Shown here one piece after another: positions 9,460 to 18,518 of a DNA stretch of 64,000 nt. The first letter of the stretch is position 1, and every line of letters begins with the position of its first letter. The notes under the pieces are model-generated. The model was not told the origin of the DNA. It worked only from the letters and a program-made list of their open reading frames with translations, and ran no database searches. The position numbers and the translations under genes were made by a program. Source of the stretch: Halolamina rubra (lineage in GTDB: Archaea > Halobacteriota > Halobacteria > Halobacteriales > Haloferacaceae); the NCBI RefSeq assembly GCF_000739555.1, contig NZ_BBJN01000035.1, positions 53,250 to 117,249 on the forward strand. Reading direction: 5' to 3'.

Positions 9460-10486
9460 TCTCGCACCCCCGCACCGCCGCTGGTGTCACCCTGCGGGTC
9501 CACGGCGTCACGCACGCCGTCGCCCACGAGGTTGATCGAGAGCACGAACAGGAAGATCGCCAGGCCGGGGAACACGGTGATCCACCACTGGCCCTGGATC
9601 AGGCTGCTCCGGCCGCGGGCGAGCATGCTGCCCCACTCGGGGGAGCCCGGTTCGAGCCCCAGCCCGAGGAAGCCCAGCGCCGCGGCGTTGAGCACGACGG
9701 TCCCGATACCGAGGGTCGCCTGCACGATCACCGGTGCCATCGCGTTGGGCACGACGTGCCGGAAGATGATCGAGCGGTCGCGTGCGCCCAGCGCCTTCGC
9801 GGCGGTGACGTACTCGTTCTCCTTGACCGAGAGCACCTCACCGCGCAACAGGCGGGCGTAGCTGATCCAGACCACGAGCACCAGCGCCGTGATCATGTTC
9901 CAGAACCCCTGGCCCAGCACCGCGATCAGCGCGATGGCGAGCACGAGGAACGGGAACGCGTAGAGGATGTCGACAAGGCGCATGATGATCTCGTCGATCC
10001 AGCCGCCGTAGTAGCCCGCGAGGCGCCCAGCGGGACGCCGACCGACAGCGCGATGCCGACGGTGATCACGCCGATCGTGAGGCTGTAGCGGCCGCCGAAC
10101 ATCACGCGGGAGAGGATGTCCTTCCCGGACCAGTCGGTCCCGAAGGGGTGGGCCGCCGTCGGCGCTTCGTTGAGCGCGGCGAAGTTCGAGTTCGTCGGGT
10201 CGAACGGCGCCAGCGAGAACGGCTGGATCGTGATCCCCTCGATCACGATCGGGCGCGCGAAGATGGTCGTGAACAGCATCACGGCGATGATCCCGAGCCC
10301 CACCAGCGCCGTTCGGTTACGCTTGAACCGCTCCCACGCTCGCGTCATGCGGTCGCGGGACACCGTGCTCTCGTCCTGTTGCCAGTCGAACCGGTCGTCG
10401 CGGTCCTCGAACACGGAGGTGTCGAACCCGGTCACCCGGATCCGCCCGCGTTCAGTCGTCGTCGTTCGCTGTGATTCGTGAGACAT
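9456..10486 (-). pseudogene. Peptide ABC transporter permease, DppC/OppC type, broken by one missing base
   Basis: With one base restored near 10022-10025 this is a 343-residue inner membrane permease. The first 155 or so residues include the OppC_N region (RAWERFKRNRTALVGLGII) and a loop with HPFGTDWSGKDILSRVMFGG, a DppC hallmark. After the break the frame continues with AGYYGGWIDEIIMRLVDILY and the EAA-type coupling loop ending in RHVVPNAMAPVIVQ. It should have six membrane helices and pairs with the DppB gene, whose stop is 3 bases upstream. It overlaps the next gene by 4 bases. The lost base lies in a GCC-CTC context, so error is more likely than decay. Confidence 0.88.
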
Positions 10487-10489
10487 GTA

Positions 10490-11437
10490 TCAGTATCGGA
10501 TACGTGGATCGAGCCACGAGTAGAGCAGGTCCGCAACCAGGTTGACGAACACGATAGTGACGGCGATCATCAGGACGATCGCCTGCAGTACCGGCAGGTC
10601 GCGCTGGGTGATGGCGTCGATGAGCAGTCGACCCACGCCGGGCCAGGAGAACACCTGCTCGACGACGACCGAGCCGTTGACGATGAACGCGACCTGGATC
10701 GCCGCCACCGTCACGACCGACACCATCGAGTTGCGCAGCACGTGCTTGACGATCACGGTGCGCTCGGAGAGCCCCTTGGCCTTCGCCGTGCGGACGTAGT
10801 CCTTGTTCAGCTCCTCGACCATCGAGGAGCGGGTCAGTCGCATGATCAGCGCCGACGACGCCGTCCCCAACGTGATCGCCGGCAGTATCACGAACTTCAG
10901 CATCGACGGGCTCAGCACCGGTTGGTCCGGCGGGATGACCCGGAACAGCCCGAGCTGGACGCTGAAGATCAGCAGCAGCATCAGGCCGAGCCAGAAGTTC
11001 GGCGTCGCGATCCCGATGAGGGCGGCGACGCGGCTGGCCTCGTCGATCGTGTTGCCGTTGTTGACGGCCGCGACCACGCCCAGCGGGATCCCGATCGAGA
11101 TCGCGATCCCGAACCCCATCACGCCCAGCAGCAGCGTGTTCGGGAGGCGGTTGAGGATCGCCCCGGAGACGCTGCGGTCCGAGATCAGCGAGTCGCCGAA
11201 GTCGAGCACCATCGCGTCCCGCAGCCAGAGCCAGTACTGGATGTATATCGGCTCGTCCAGGTTGTACTGTGCGCGCAGCTGTTCACGCAGCCCGGGGGTC
11301 GTCTCCTGGAACTGGAGGATGTAGTCGACCGGCGACCCGGGCAGCATCTTCGTGAGCGAAAACGTCAGTAAAGTTACACCAAACAGTACTGGTATCATCA
11401 CCAGCAGCCGCTTGATTAGGTATCGTTGAAGAGACAT
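10490..11437 (-). CDS. Peptide ABC transporter permease, DppB/OppB type
   Basis: This is a 315-residue inner membrane permease of the usual family length with about six membrane segments. The first segment (KRLLVMIPVLFGVTLLTFS) is followed by LPGSPVDYILQFQETTP and an LRAQYNLDEPIYIQYWLW-like stretch, the characteristic extracytoplasmic loop. The EAA coupling motif near residue 225 reads RTAKAKGLSERTVIVKHVLR. It forms a heterodimer with the DppC protein encoded 3 bases downstream. The binding-protein gene ends 15 bases upstream. Confidence 0.95.
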   Translation of the reverse strand: MSLQRYLIKRLLVMIPVLFGVTLLTFSLTKMLPGSPVDYILQFQETTPGLREQLRAQYNLDEPIYIQYWLWLRDAMVLDFGDSLISDRSVSGAILNRLPNTLLLGVMGFGIAISIGIPLGVVAAVNNGNTIDEASRVAALIGIATPNFWLGLMLLLIFSVQLGLFRVIPPDQPVLSPSMLKFVILPAITLGTASSALIMRLTRSSMVEELNKDYVRTAKAKGLSERTVIVKHVLRNSMVSVVTVAAIQVAFIVNGSVVVEQVFSWPGVGRLLIDAITQRDLPVLQAIVLMIAVTIVFVNLVADLLYSWLDPRIRY

Positions 11438-11452
11438 GGAGGGGAGAGGTCG

Positions 11453-13167
11453 CTATTCCTGCGAGAGGTAGGTGAACGCCCCGTCGGCCGGCGAGTAGAT
11501 CCCCTTGAACTCGCCGCCGTTGATCGGGTAGGTACGGAAGCCCTTCACGACGCTGTTGTCGTACACGTCGGTCTCCTCACCGAACCGGATGTACGTCATC
11601 GGCGCGTCCTCCGCCAGGATCTCGACGAGGTCCTTGTAGATCTCGTTGCGCTCGTCCAGGTCGTAGGTGCTCGTCCCTTCCTCGAGCAGCTGGTCCACTT
11701 CCTCGTTGGTGTAGTGGCCCATGTTGAACCCGTTCGGGGTGTGCTGCTCGCTGTCGACGAGGTCGCCGACGTACGCGTCGGGGTCCCAGCCGCCGGACCA
11801 GCCGACGGCGATGATCTCGTTCGTACTGGCCGAGGACTCGCCGGCGATCTTGCCGACGTACGTGTTCCACTCGTACTGGTCGACGGACACGTCGAAGTAG
11901 TCGGTGTTGTTCAGGCTCTCGGCGATCAGCTGCACCCACTGGACACGCTGGGGGTTCTGGTTCGTGATGATCGTCGTCTCGAACGGCGGCTCGATGCCGA
12001 CCTCGTTGAACCCCTCCTCGAGGAGCGTGTTCGCCTGCTCCTGGTTGTAGCCCATGTACTCCTCGCCCAGTCGGTCGTTGAGGTCCTGCCACTCCTCGGT
12101 CTCGAACACCGCGGAGATCTGGGAGATCGCCATGTACGCCGGGACGCCGAGCCCCTCGTACACCGCGTCGACGATCTCCTCACGCGGCACCAGCCGGGAG
12201 ATACCGCGGCGGACTTTCGCGTTCCCGTAGGGCTCAACTTCCGTCGGGAAGTACATCAGGTCGTAGCCGCGGCGAGTCGGCGGTTGACCGTGTAGTCCTC
12301 GTTCTCCGCGAAGTCGCTCAGGCTCGCCGCCGGCGCGGCGTTGGCGAGGTGGATGTCGCCGCCCTCGAGCGCCGCCTGCTGTGCGGACTGCTCGGTGATC
12401 ACGCGGTAGGTGATGTCCTCGATCGGCGGCGTCGCCGGCACGCTGTCGTCGCCCTCGAACCAGTAGTCGTCGTTCCGCGTGATGCGGAACAGGCTGTCGG
12501 GCTGGTGCTCGACGAACTCGTAGGGGCCGGTCCCGATCGGGTCCTCCGTGATGTCGAGGTCGCCGGTCTCGACCTCCGCCGGAATGATCGGGATGGCGGA
12601 GATGTCGAACTTCAGCGGGGCGTAGTCGCCCTTGAGCGTGAACTCGATCGTGTAGTCGTCGACGATCTCCGAGGACTCGTACCACGAGAACACGTCGGTG
12701 GCGTTGACCTTCCCCTCGTAGCGCTCGAAGGTGACCTGCACGTCCTCCGCGGTCATCTCCTTGCCGTTGTGGAAGTTGACGCCCTCACGGAGCTCGGCCC
12801 GCCAGACGCCCTCCTCTACCTGTTCGAAGGTATGAGCGAGCGCGTTGTTGATGCTGCCGTCGAAGCCGACGGTGAGCAGCGTCTCGTACGTGAGGCCGAA
12901 CGCCTTCACCGAGGTGGTGTCGGCGGCCTTCGCCGGGTCGAACTGCGCCACGTCGGCGCCGAAGGACGCGATCAGCTCGCCGCCCTCCTGGGAGTTGTCC
13001 GGGTCGGCCGGGGTGGTCGTGCCGCCGGGACGGGCGGGCGTCCCCTCCGTCTCCGTACCGTTGCCACCCATACAGCCGGCGAGCCCCGCGACGCCAGCGA
13101 CCCCGAGGGACTTCACCAAACTACGTCGGTTGAGACTAAAGTGCCGTTCCGTGTCATCTGATCGCAT
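11453..13167 (-). pseudogene. ABC transporter substrate-binding protein, family 5, lipoprotein, broken by one missing base
   Basis: One base restored near 12267-12273 gives a 571-residue binding protein that heads the operon. The signal has NRRSLVK and a lipobox LAGC with Cys32, then a Thr/Pro/Asp-rich linker. The first frame carries WRAELREGVNFHNGKEMTAE, the SBP_bac_5 signature. After the break, GYDLMYFPTEVEPYGNAKVR continues without loss, through the usual C-terminal lobe to FTYLSQE. The missing base lies in a GCGGGC-type run. A weak TATA-like element lies at about 13193-13199. It delivers peptides or a related solute to the DppBCDF proteins; ligand unknown. Confidence 0.88.
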
Positions 13168-13331
13168 GTGTGGTAGAGTGGCGGTGTCCGTACCGTATGA
13201 AGGTTTCGCTGGGCGATTCGTGTTTCGAACCGGAACCCAAGTTCGGGATTCGTCGGTCTGAACCGGCTGAAACCATTATGATCAATCGTGATACTCTAGT
13301 GTTAAACGAACCCGTCCGAAAACGGGGCGAA

Positions 13332-13338
13332 CTATAAG
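13332..13338 (+). promoter_or_regulatory. TATA box for the five-repeat membrane protein gene
   Basis: The sequence CTATAAG is centred about 36 bases before the ATG at 13371, which implies a short leader of roughly 9 bases. It lies in the 203-base divergent region that also carries the promoter of the peptide operon on the other strand. Confidence 0.5.
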
Positions 13339-13370
13339 CCCTCAGAGAACTAACAGATCCGTGAGACACG

Positions 13371-15005
13371 ATGTCGACCCACAAATCCGACGAGAGCACG
13401 TTCCAGGCGCTGTACCGAACTCGCGTCGGCGACCCCGAGACCGACGACGAAGTGCGCGGCTACTGGCTGTTCGTCGTCGGCGTCGTCCTCGGGGTCGCCG
13501 GCGTCCTGCTGTTCCTGGCGAGCGAGCCACGGGGCGGGGTCAGACAGCTGTCGATCGTCGCCGTCGGGGTGGGGCTGATCCTACTGGTTATCGGACCGGT
13601 CATCCGGCTCCCGTTGCGGCCGCGGGCGACGACGCTCGTCTACGTCGGCGCGACGATCGCGGCGATCGGCGTCGTCTACTTCGTCGCGGTGTTCCCGGGC
13701 GGCTGGTCGATACGGAACGGTAACGCGGCAGTCATCGGGATCTACGGGCTCGGCCTGCTCGTCGCCGGCTCCGGCGGCGTGCTGGTGCCGCTCCTGGCGG
13801 AGCCCGACTCGACCACCGAACTCGGCGCGCTCCGGCGGGAGCTCGCAGCGCTGGACGACGTGCTCGAGGACGCGGCCGCCGACGAGGCGGACCTCGCCGC
13901 GGAGGTCGCCGAGCTCCGCCGGACGCTCGCGGCGTCCGACGACGCCGTCGCCACGCTGGGCGGCGCCGTCAGCGCGCTCTCGGGCGATCTCGCCGACGCC
14001 GAGACGGAGAAGGACGAGCTCGTCGAACGGCTCTGGGCACACCGGACGAGTCAGGCGCGGTTCGAACTGTACGAGGACGCGTCGGGCGAACACCGCTGGC
14101 GGCTCCGCCACCGGAACGGGCAGATCGTCGCGACGAGCGGCGAGGGGTACACCCAGCGCCACAACGCCCAGAACGGGATCGCGAGCGTCCGCCAGAACGC
14201 GCTGGGTGCGACGGTGCTCCGCATCGAGTCCGAGTCCGACCTCGCCGAGGCGGGGGAGCCGTTCGACCCCCCCGTCGAGACCGAGCGCCGGACGACGTTC
14301 GAGCTGTACGAGGACCGCGGCGGGGAGTTCCGCTGGCGGCTCCGCCACGACAACGGCGAGATCGTCGGCGACGGCGGCGAGGGGTACAGCCGCCGGCGCG
14401 ACGCCCGCGACGCGATCGAGCGCGTGCAGGCCCACGCGGGCCCCGCGGAGTACCTCCGGCTCGACCCGACCGGGTTCGAGATCTACCGCGACGCCGCGGC
14501 GGAGTGGCGCTGGCGGCTCGTCCACCGCAACGGGAACGTGCTCGCCGACGGCGGCGAGGGCTACAGCCGTCGCCGCAACGCCCGCCGCGCGGTCGACCGG
14601 CTCCGCGAGGGGCTCGACGACATGACGTTCGAGACCTACGAGGACGCCGCGGACGAACACCGCTGGCGGCTGAAGTCCCCGAACGGACAGATCGTCGCCG
14701 ACAGCGGCGAGGGGTACAGCCGGCGTGCGAGCGTCGACGACGCCGTCGAGCGTGTTCGCAGCTACGCGCCGGAAGCCGACGTGCTCGACATCGGCCGTGC
14801 CGCGTTCGAGGTGTACGAGGACGAGGGTGGCGAGTTCCGCTGGCGGCTCCGCCACCGCAACGGCCAGATCGTCGCCACGGGGAGCGAGGGGTACACGGAG
14901 AAGTCGAAGGCCGAGGACGCCGTCGACCGGTTCAAGCTGAACGCGCCCGGCTCCGAGATCGAGGAACCGGACGCCGACGGGGAGACGGACGACGAATCGC
15001 CGTAG
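13371..15005 (+). CDS. Membrane-anchored protein with five YegP-like (DUF1508) repeats
   Basis: This 544-residue protein has three parts. About residues 25-145 contain four hydrophobic segments. Residues 145-225 form an acidic coiled coil rich in Leu, Ala and Glu. Residues 229-530 hold five copies of the DUF1508/YegP unit, with lead Phe at 231, 310, 369, 420 and 479. Each copy has the core F-E-x-Y-E-D, W-R-W/RWRL, NGxIV and GEGY. Family members usually have one or two copies and no anchor; their function is poorly known. The repeats should face the cytoplasm if the charged N-terminus does. No operon partner: divergent from the peptide operon, with a terminator-like hairpin after the stop. Confidence 0.88.
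   Translation: MSTHKSDESTFQALYRTRVGDPETDDEVRGYWLFVVGVVLGVAGVLLFLASEPRGGVRQLSIVAVGVGLILLVIGPVIRLPLRPRATTLVYVGATIAAIGVVYFVAVFPGGWSIRNGNAAVIGIYGLGLLVAGSGGVLVPLLAEPDSTTELGALRRELAALDDVLEDAAADEADLAAEVAELRRTLAASDDAVATLGGAVSALSGDLADAETEKDELVERLWAHRTSQARFELYEDASGEHRWRLRHRNGQIVATSGEGYTQRHNAQNGIASVRQNALGATVLRIESESDLAEAGEPFDPPVETERRTTFELYEDRGGEFRWRLRHDNGEIVGDGGEGYSRRRDARDAIERVQAHAGPAEYLRLDPTGFEIYRDAAAEWRWRLVHRNGNVLADGGEGYSRRRNARRAVDRLREGLDDMTFETYEDAADEHRWRLKSPNGQIVADSGEGYSRRASVDDAVERVRSYAPEADVLDIGRAAFEVYEDEGGEFRWRLRHRNGQIVATGSEGYTEKSKAEDAVDRFKLNAPGSEIEEPDADGETDDESP
14055..14950 (+). repeat. Five in-frame protein-level repeats (DUF1508/YegP units)
   Basis: Five units of about 48 residues each begin near 14061, 14298, 14475, 14628 and 14805. 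They share the string WRLRHRNGQIV or close variants followed by GEGY. Spacing between units is 79, 59, 51 and 59 residues, so the linkers vary while the unit is conserved. The DNA repeats are diverged, which argues for an old amplification rather than a recent slip. Confidence 0.8.
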
Positions 15006-15010
15006 CGGCC

Positions 15011-15032
15011 GCGAACCCGCGAGTTCGCTTTT
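15011..15032 (+). terminator. Hairpin plus T-run after the five-repeat gene
   Basis: A perfect 6-bp stem GCGAAC / GTTCGC encloses a 6-base loop and is followed directly by TTTT, six bases after the stop codon at 15005 and just before the convergent gene that ends at 15037. It resembles an intrinsic terminator. Archaeal termination relies mostly on the T-run, so the stem may be incidental. Confidence 0.45.
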
Positions 15033-15036
15033 CCGG

Positions 15037-15657
15037 TCAGTCGGCGTCGAGCAGCGACGGCTCGACCGTCCGCCCGACGAGGAGGAGGCTCGCGACGAGC
15101 AGAACGAACGCCAGCGGCACGAGGAGCTGGAACCCCGTGACGATCGTCGCGCTGGCCTGCACGCCGATCACGAGCAGCACCGTCGGGCCGCAGCAGGCGG
15201 CGCCGGAGAGCAGCGCCGGGACGCTCGCGAGCGCGCCCGAGGAGGTCTCCAGCCCGCACGCTCGGGGTTGGACGACCGCGAGGTAGCTCAGCGCGCCGTT
15301 GGCGCCCACGAGCGCCGCGAGCCCCCCGCCGACGACGAGGTTCAGCGGCGAGACGAGCACGGTGAGCCGGCCCAGTTCGACGAGCGCGATCGCCTCGAAC
15401 CGGAAGAACCCGGTCGTCCGGAGCGCCACCGAGAGCTCGTCGACGACGACCACCGACAGCGGGCCGCCGGCTCCCGCAAGCGAGAGGTCGCCGACGGTGG
15501 TCAGGTAGGCGAGCAGGTAGCCGACCGTCACGAGCGCGCCGACGGCGGTCGCATCGCGTCGGCCCCTCGCGGCACAGAGGGCGGTCGCCGTCCCCGAGAG
15601 CGCCGACGACAGCGGGTCCGTGCCGGCTCCGTCGCCGGCGGCGGTCGTCTCAGGCAT
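15037..15657 (-). CDS. Multi-helix membrane protein, partner of the DUF3179 lipoprotein
   Basis: This 206-residue protein has about five or six hydrophobic segments after a soluble start of about 35 residues. A notable stretch is LSGAACCGPTVLLVIGVQ, with adjacent cysteines beside a Gly-Pro helix break, which resembles small thiol- or metal-handling membrane proteins. I cannot name the family. Its start overlaps the end of the DUF3179 gene by 8 bases, so the two are co-transcribed and probably act together at the membrane. It converges with the five-repeat gene 31 bases away. Confidence 0.7.
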   Translation of the reverse strand: MPETTAAGDGAGTDPLSSALSGTATALCAARGRRDATAVGALVTVGYLLAYLTTVGDLSLAGAGGPLSVVVVDELSVALRTTGFFRFEAIALVELGRLTVLVSPLNLVVGGGLAALVGANGALSYLAVVQPRACGLETSSGALASVPALLSGAACCGPTVLLVIGVQASATIVTGFQLLVPLAFVLLVASLLLVGRTVEPSLLDAD

Positions 15658-16753
15658 GGAGTTCGGTGTCTGGGTAGAAGCCGATCCAGGCGAACCACAT
15701 CGCGTCGAACGCGACGATCGGTTCGAGCGGGAGCGAGTCCGGGGTGACGGCGTCCCCGTCCTCGTCGACGACCTCGCCGCCGCGGTGCTCGAAGGACCGC
15801 TCCTCGGGATTCCAGTATAGCCACGCCGTGTCGAGATCCGGGTCGTAGGCCGCGACTACCGGCGTCCCGCCGATCGCCCCCGCGATCAGTCCGTCCTCCC
15901 GCAGCCGGGTCTTGGCGAACGCGACCGCGCCGGCCTCGGTTCGGGCGCCGATCACCACGGCTTTCGTCGCCAGTCGGTCGTCCGCGGAGAGCGCGGGAAA
16001 CATCGGCGATGAGTCCGGAACGTAGTAGCCCGACCGGGGGTTGTAGGAGCCGTACGGGTCGGCGTCGTAGTTCCGCGCGTAGCCGGTGTCGCGGGAGAGC
16101 AGTTCCGTCTCGGGGTAGGCGCGCCGCCAGCGTTCCCACGTCGTCCAGACCACGGGGAACTGCCGGAGCGACTGCTGCCCGGGCGCGGCGTTCCACGGCC
16201 CGGGAACCGAGGTGGCGAGCACCTGCGGCCACCACGCCTCCGTCGCCCGGTCGTACATGATGAGGTTGTTGTTGAACAGTCTGCCCGAGACGCCGAACGT
16301 CGTCCCGCCGCGGTGGAACCCCATCGCGGTGCCGGTCAGCGGGCAGTAGGTCACGCTCACGGGGGTGTCGCCGACCATGTCGTTACAGATCTCGTGGTGG
16401 GCCAGAATCGCCTGCGGGTACGCCTTCGCCGCCCCGTCCATCGCGACGCCGAAGACGGGGTCGCCCGGCGACAGGCCCGCGGGTGCCTCCTCCGGGGTGA
16501 CGAAGTTCGGGTCGTCGATCGACGGGATCCCGTCCTTCGGCGGCCCGCCCGAGACGGCGGACTGGCGGATCTTCTCCGGCGCCATCGGGAGGGGGAGCGT
16601 CCCGTCGGCGGTCGGCGGCCCCGAGGCCGGGGTCGCGGTCGATCCCGTGTCGGTCGCGCGCGTTCCGTTCGGTGAGGCGCTCTCGCCGTCACGACCGAGA
16701 CAGCCCGCCAGCACCGCCGTCCCGATCGCACCGAGCGCCGCTCGGCGGTCCAT
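15650..16753 (-). CDS. DUF3179 domain lipoprotein
   Basis: This is a 367-residue exported protein. A short signal ends in the lipobox LAGC with Cys18, followed by a low-complexity Thr/Ala/Pro linker. The DUF3179 domain fills about residues 70-360 and shows VFGVAMDGAAKAYPQ, HHEICNDM, VSVTYCPLTGTAMGF and GVSGRLFNNNLIMYDR. The conserved His/Cys residues suggest metal or thiol chemistry, but the family has no firmly known function. The start is supported by a TATA-like CTTTTG at 16777-16783 (about -27). A 14-bp palindrome lies between that box and the ATG. Confidence 0.92.
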   Translation of the reverse strand: MDRRAALGAIGTAVLAGCLGRDGESASPNGTRATDTGSTATPASGPPTADGTLPLPMAPEKIRQSAVSGGPPKDGIPSIDDPNFVTPEEAPAGLSPGDPVFGVAMDGAAKAYPQAILAHHEICNDMVGDTPVSVTYCPLTGTAMGFHRGGTTFGVSGRLFNNNLIMYDRATEAWWPQVLATSVPGPWNAAPGQQSLRQFPVVWTTWERWRRAYPETELLSRDTGYARNYDADPYGSYNPRSGYYVPDSSPMFPALSADDRLATKAVVIGARTEAGAVAFAKTRLREDGLIAGAIGGTPVVAAYDPDLDTAWLYWNPEERSFEHRGGEVVDEDGDAVTPDSLPLEPIVAFDAMWFAWIGFYPDTELHA

Positions 16754-16760
16754 ACGTGTC

Positions 16761-16774
16761 GTACGGTACCGTAC
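16761..16774. promoter_or_regulatory. 14-bp perfect palindrome, probable operator of the DUF3179 operon
   Basis: GTACGGTACCGTAC is a perfect palindrome placed 8-21 bases upstream of the ATG at 16753, between the TATA-like box (16777-16783) and the expected transcription start. That is a classical position for a repressor site. The regulator is unknown. Confidence 0.45.
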
Positions 16775-16860
16775 CGCAAAAGCTCGCGCTTACCTCCGCG
16801 TAACGCCGTTTCCGACCGGTAACGCGGCGGGGACCACACCGCGAACGCACCGCTGCTCAC

Positions 16861-18465
16861 TCAACGGCGCCAGTACTCCGGCGTGAGACAGACCAGCAGC
16901 GGCAGGATCTCCAGCCGGCCGGCCCACATCAGCCCCACCATGAACAGCTTCGAGCTGTCGGGGAACCGGAGGTAGCTCCCCATCGGCCCGAGGCGGTAGA
17001 ACGCCGGCCCGACGTTGCCCAGCGTCGACGCGGCGCCGGAGATCACCTCCAGCACGGTGAAGTCGACGCCAGCCCGCGCCGCGTCGAGGAACAGCACGAA
17101 CGACGCGAGGAAGAAGATCGTGACGTAGAACAGGGTGAACGAGAGGATCCCGCGGATCGCGCGGTCGTCGAGGCTGTTCCCGCCCAGCCGGACGGGGCGG
17201 ACCGCCTCGGGGTGTGCGCTGGTGAACAGCTCCCGGCGGATCACTTTCGCGACGACGATCCACCTGATCACCTTCACGCTCCCGCCGGTCGAGCCCGCCG
17301 AGCCGCCGACGAACATCGCGAACAGCAGCGCGTACTGCGCCGGCGCGCTCCAGGTGTCGAAGTCCATGCTGGCGTACCCCGTCGTCGTCACGATCGACAC
17401 CGCCTGGAACAGCGCGTGGCGCAGCGACGGTTCCAGACTGCCCGCGAGCGTCGTCGCGTACTGCTGGAGGTAGTCGGCGTCGAACGTCGCCCCCTGCGGG
17501 ACGCCCGCGGCGAAGCCGCCGGTGAACAGCAGGCCGGTGAGGATCGCCGTCAGCACCGCCATCGCGCCGAGGTAGCCGCGGAACTCCGTGTCCCGCAGCA
17601 GTTCGCGGGGGGAGCCAGCGACGGCCTGCCAGACCAGCGCGAAGTTGGTGCCCGCGATCACCATGAACGGGATGATCACCCACTGGACGGCGGCCGAGAA
17701 CGCCTCGATCGAGCGCGCCTGCGGGGAGAACCCGCCGGTGGGCATCGTCGTCAGCCCGTGGGCGACGGCGTTGTACGCGTCCATGTTGGGGCCGGCCATC
17801 CCCGCGAGGGCGAGCCCGTACAGCAGCAGGATCTCGACGACGGTGATCACGAAGTACGCGCCCCAGAGCACGCGGGCGGTCTCGGCGATCTTCGGCGTCA
17901 GCTTCTCGATCCCGGGCCCCGGCGCCTCGGCGTCCATCAACTGCGCGCCACCGACGGAGAGCTCCGGGAGGATCGCGACCGCGAGCACGACGATCCCCAT
18001 CCCGCCCAGCCACTGGGTGAGCTGGCGCCAGATCATCACGCCGCGCGTGTGGTCGACGACGTTGATGTTCCCGAGCACGGTCGCGCCCGTGGTGGTGAAC
18101 CCGGACATCGACTCGAACAGCGCGTTCGCGGGGTTGCCCAGCGTCGACTCGGGGTGGATCGGCTCCACGAGCAGCGGGATCCCGTGGGCCTCGATCAGGT
18201 ACGGGATCGTCCCGACCAGTGCGACGGCGAGCCACGTCGTCGCGACCATCAGGAACCCCTCGCGGGCCCGGATGTCCGGCTCGGGGGTGAGCCGTTCCAG
18301 GGCGGTCCCGACCAGGAACGTGACCGCGATCGTCGGCAGGAACGGCGCGAGCGTCTCGCCGTACGCGAGCGCGACGACGACCGGGAGCAGGAGCGGCACC
18401 GAGAGATACTTCAGCACCGTCCCGACGAGGCTCAGGCTTGCACGGTAGTCGACGCGTACCGACAC
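16861..18465 (-). CDS. trkH: Potassium uptake channel subunit TrkH
   Basis: This 534-residue membrane protein is the ion-conducting subunit of a Trk/Ktr potassium system, central to the salt-in strategy of haloarchaea. It contains the repeated pore-loop motifs of the family: SGFTTTGATVL, a second loop near LTTMPTGGFSP, a third near SIVTTTGYASMD, and the last near GAASTLGNVGPAF. GGSAGSTGGSVKVIR is the loop typical of TrkH. The start is GTG at 18465. It lies 53 bases downstream of the TrkA gene on the same strand, so the two probably form an operon. Confidence 0.93.
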   Translation of the reverse strand: MSVRVDYRASLSLVGTVLKYLSVPLLLPVVVALAYGETLAPFLPTIAVTFLVGTALERLTPEPDIRAREGFLMVATTWLAVALVGTIPYLIEAHGIPLLVEPIHPESTLGNPANALFESMSGFTTTGATVLGNINVVDHTRGVMIWRQLTQWLGGMGIVVLAVAILPELSVGGAQLMDAEAPGPGIEKLTPKIAETARVLWGAYFVITVVEILLLYGLALAGMAGPNMDAYNAVAHGLTTMPTGGFSPQARSIEAFSAAVQWVIIPFMVIAGTNFALVWQAVAGSPRELLRDTEFRGYLGAMAVLTAILTGLLFTGGFAAGVPQGATFDADYLQQYATTLAGSLEPSLRHALFQAVSIVTTTGYASMDFDTWSAPAQYALLFAMFVGGSAGSTGGSVKVIRWIVVAKVIRRELFTSAHPEAVRPVRLGGNSLDDRAIRGILSFTLFYVTIFFLASFVLFLDAARAGVDFTVLEVISGAASTLGNVGPAFYRLGPMGSYLRFPDSSKLFMVGLMWAGRLEILPLLVCLTPEYWRR

Positions 18466-18518
18466 GGTTGGACGAAGGAAAACCCGTACGCGGCTTCAAG
18501 CTACTGTTTCGGCGACGG

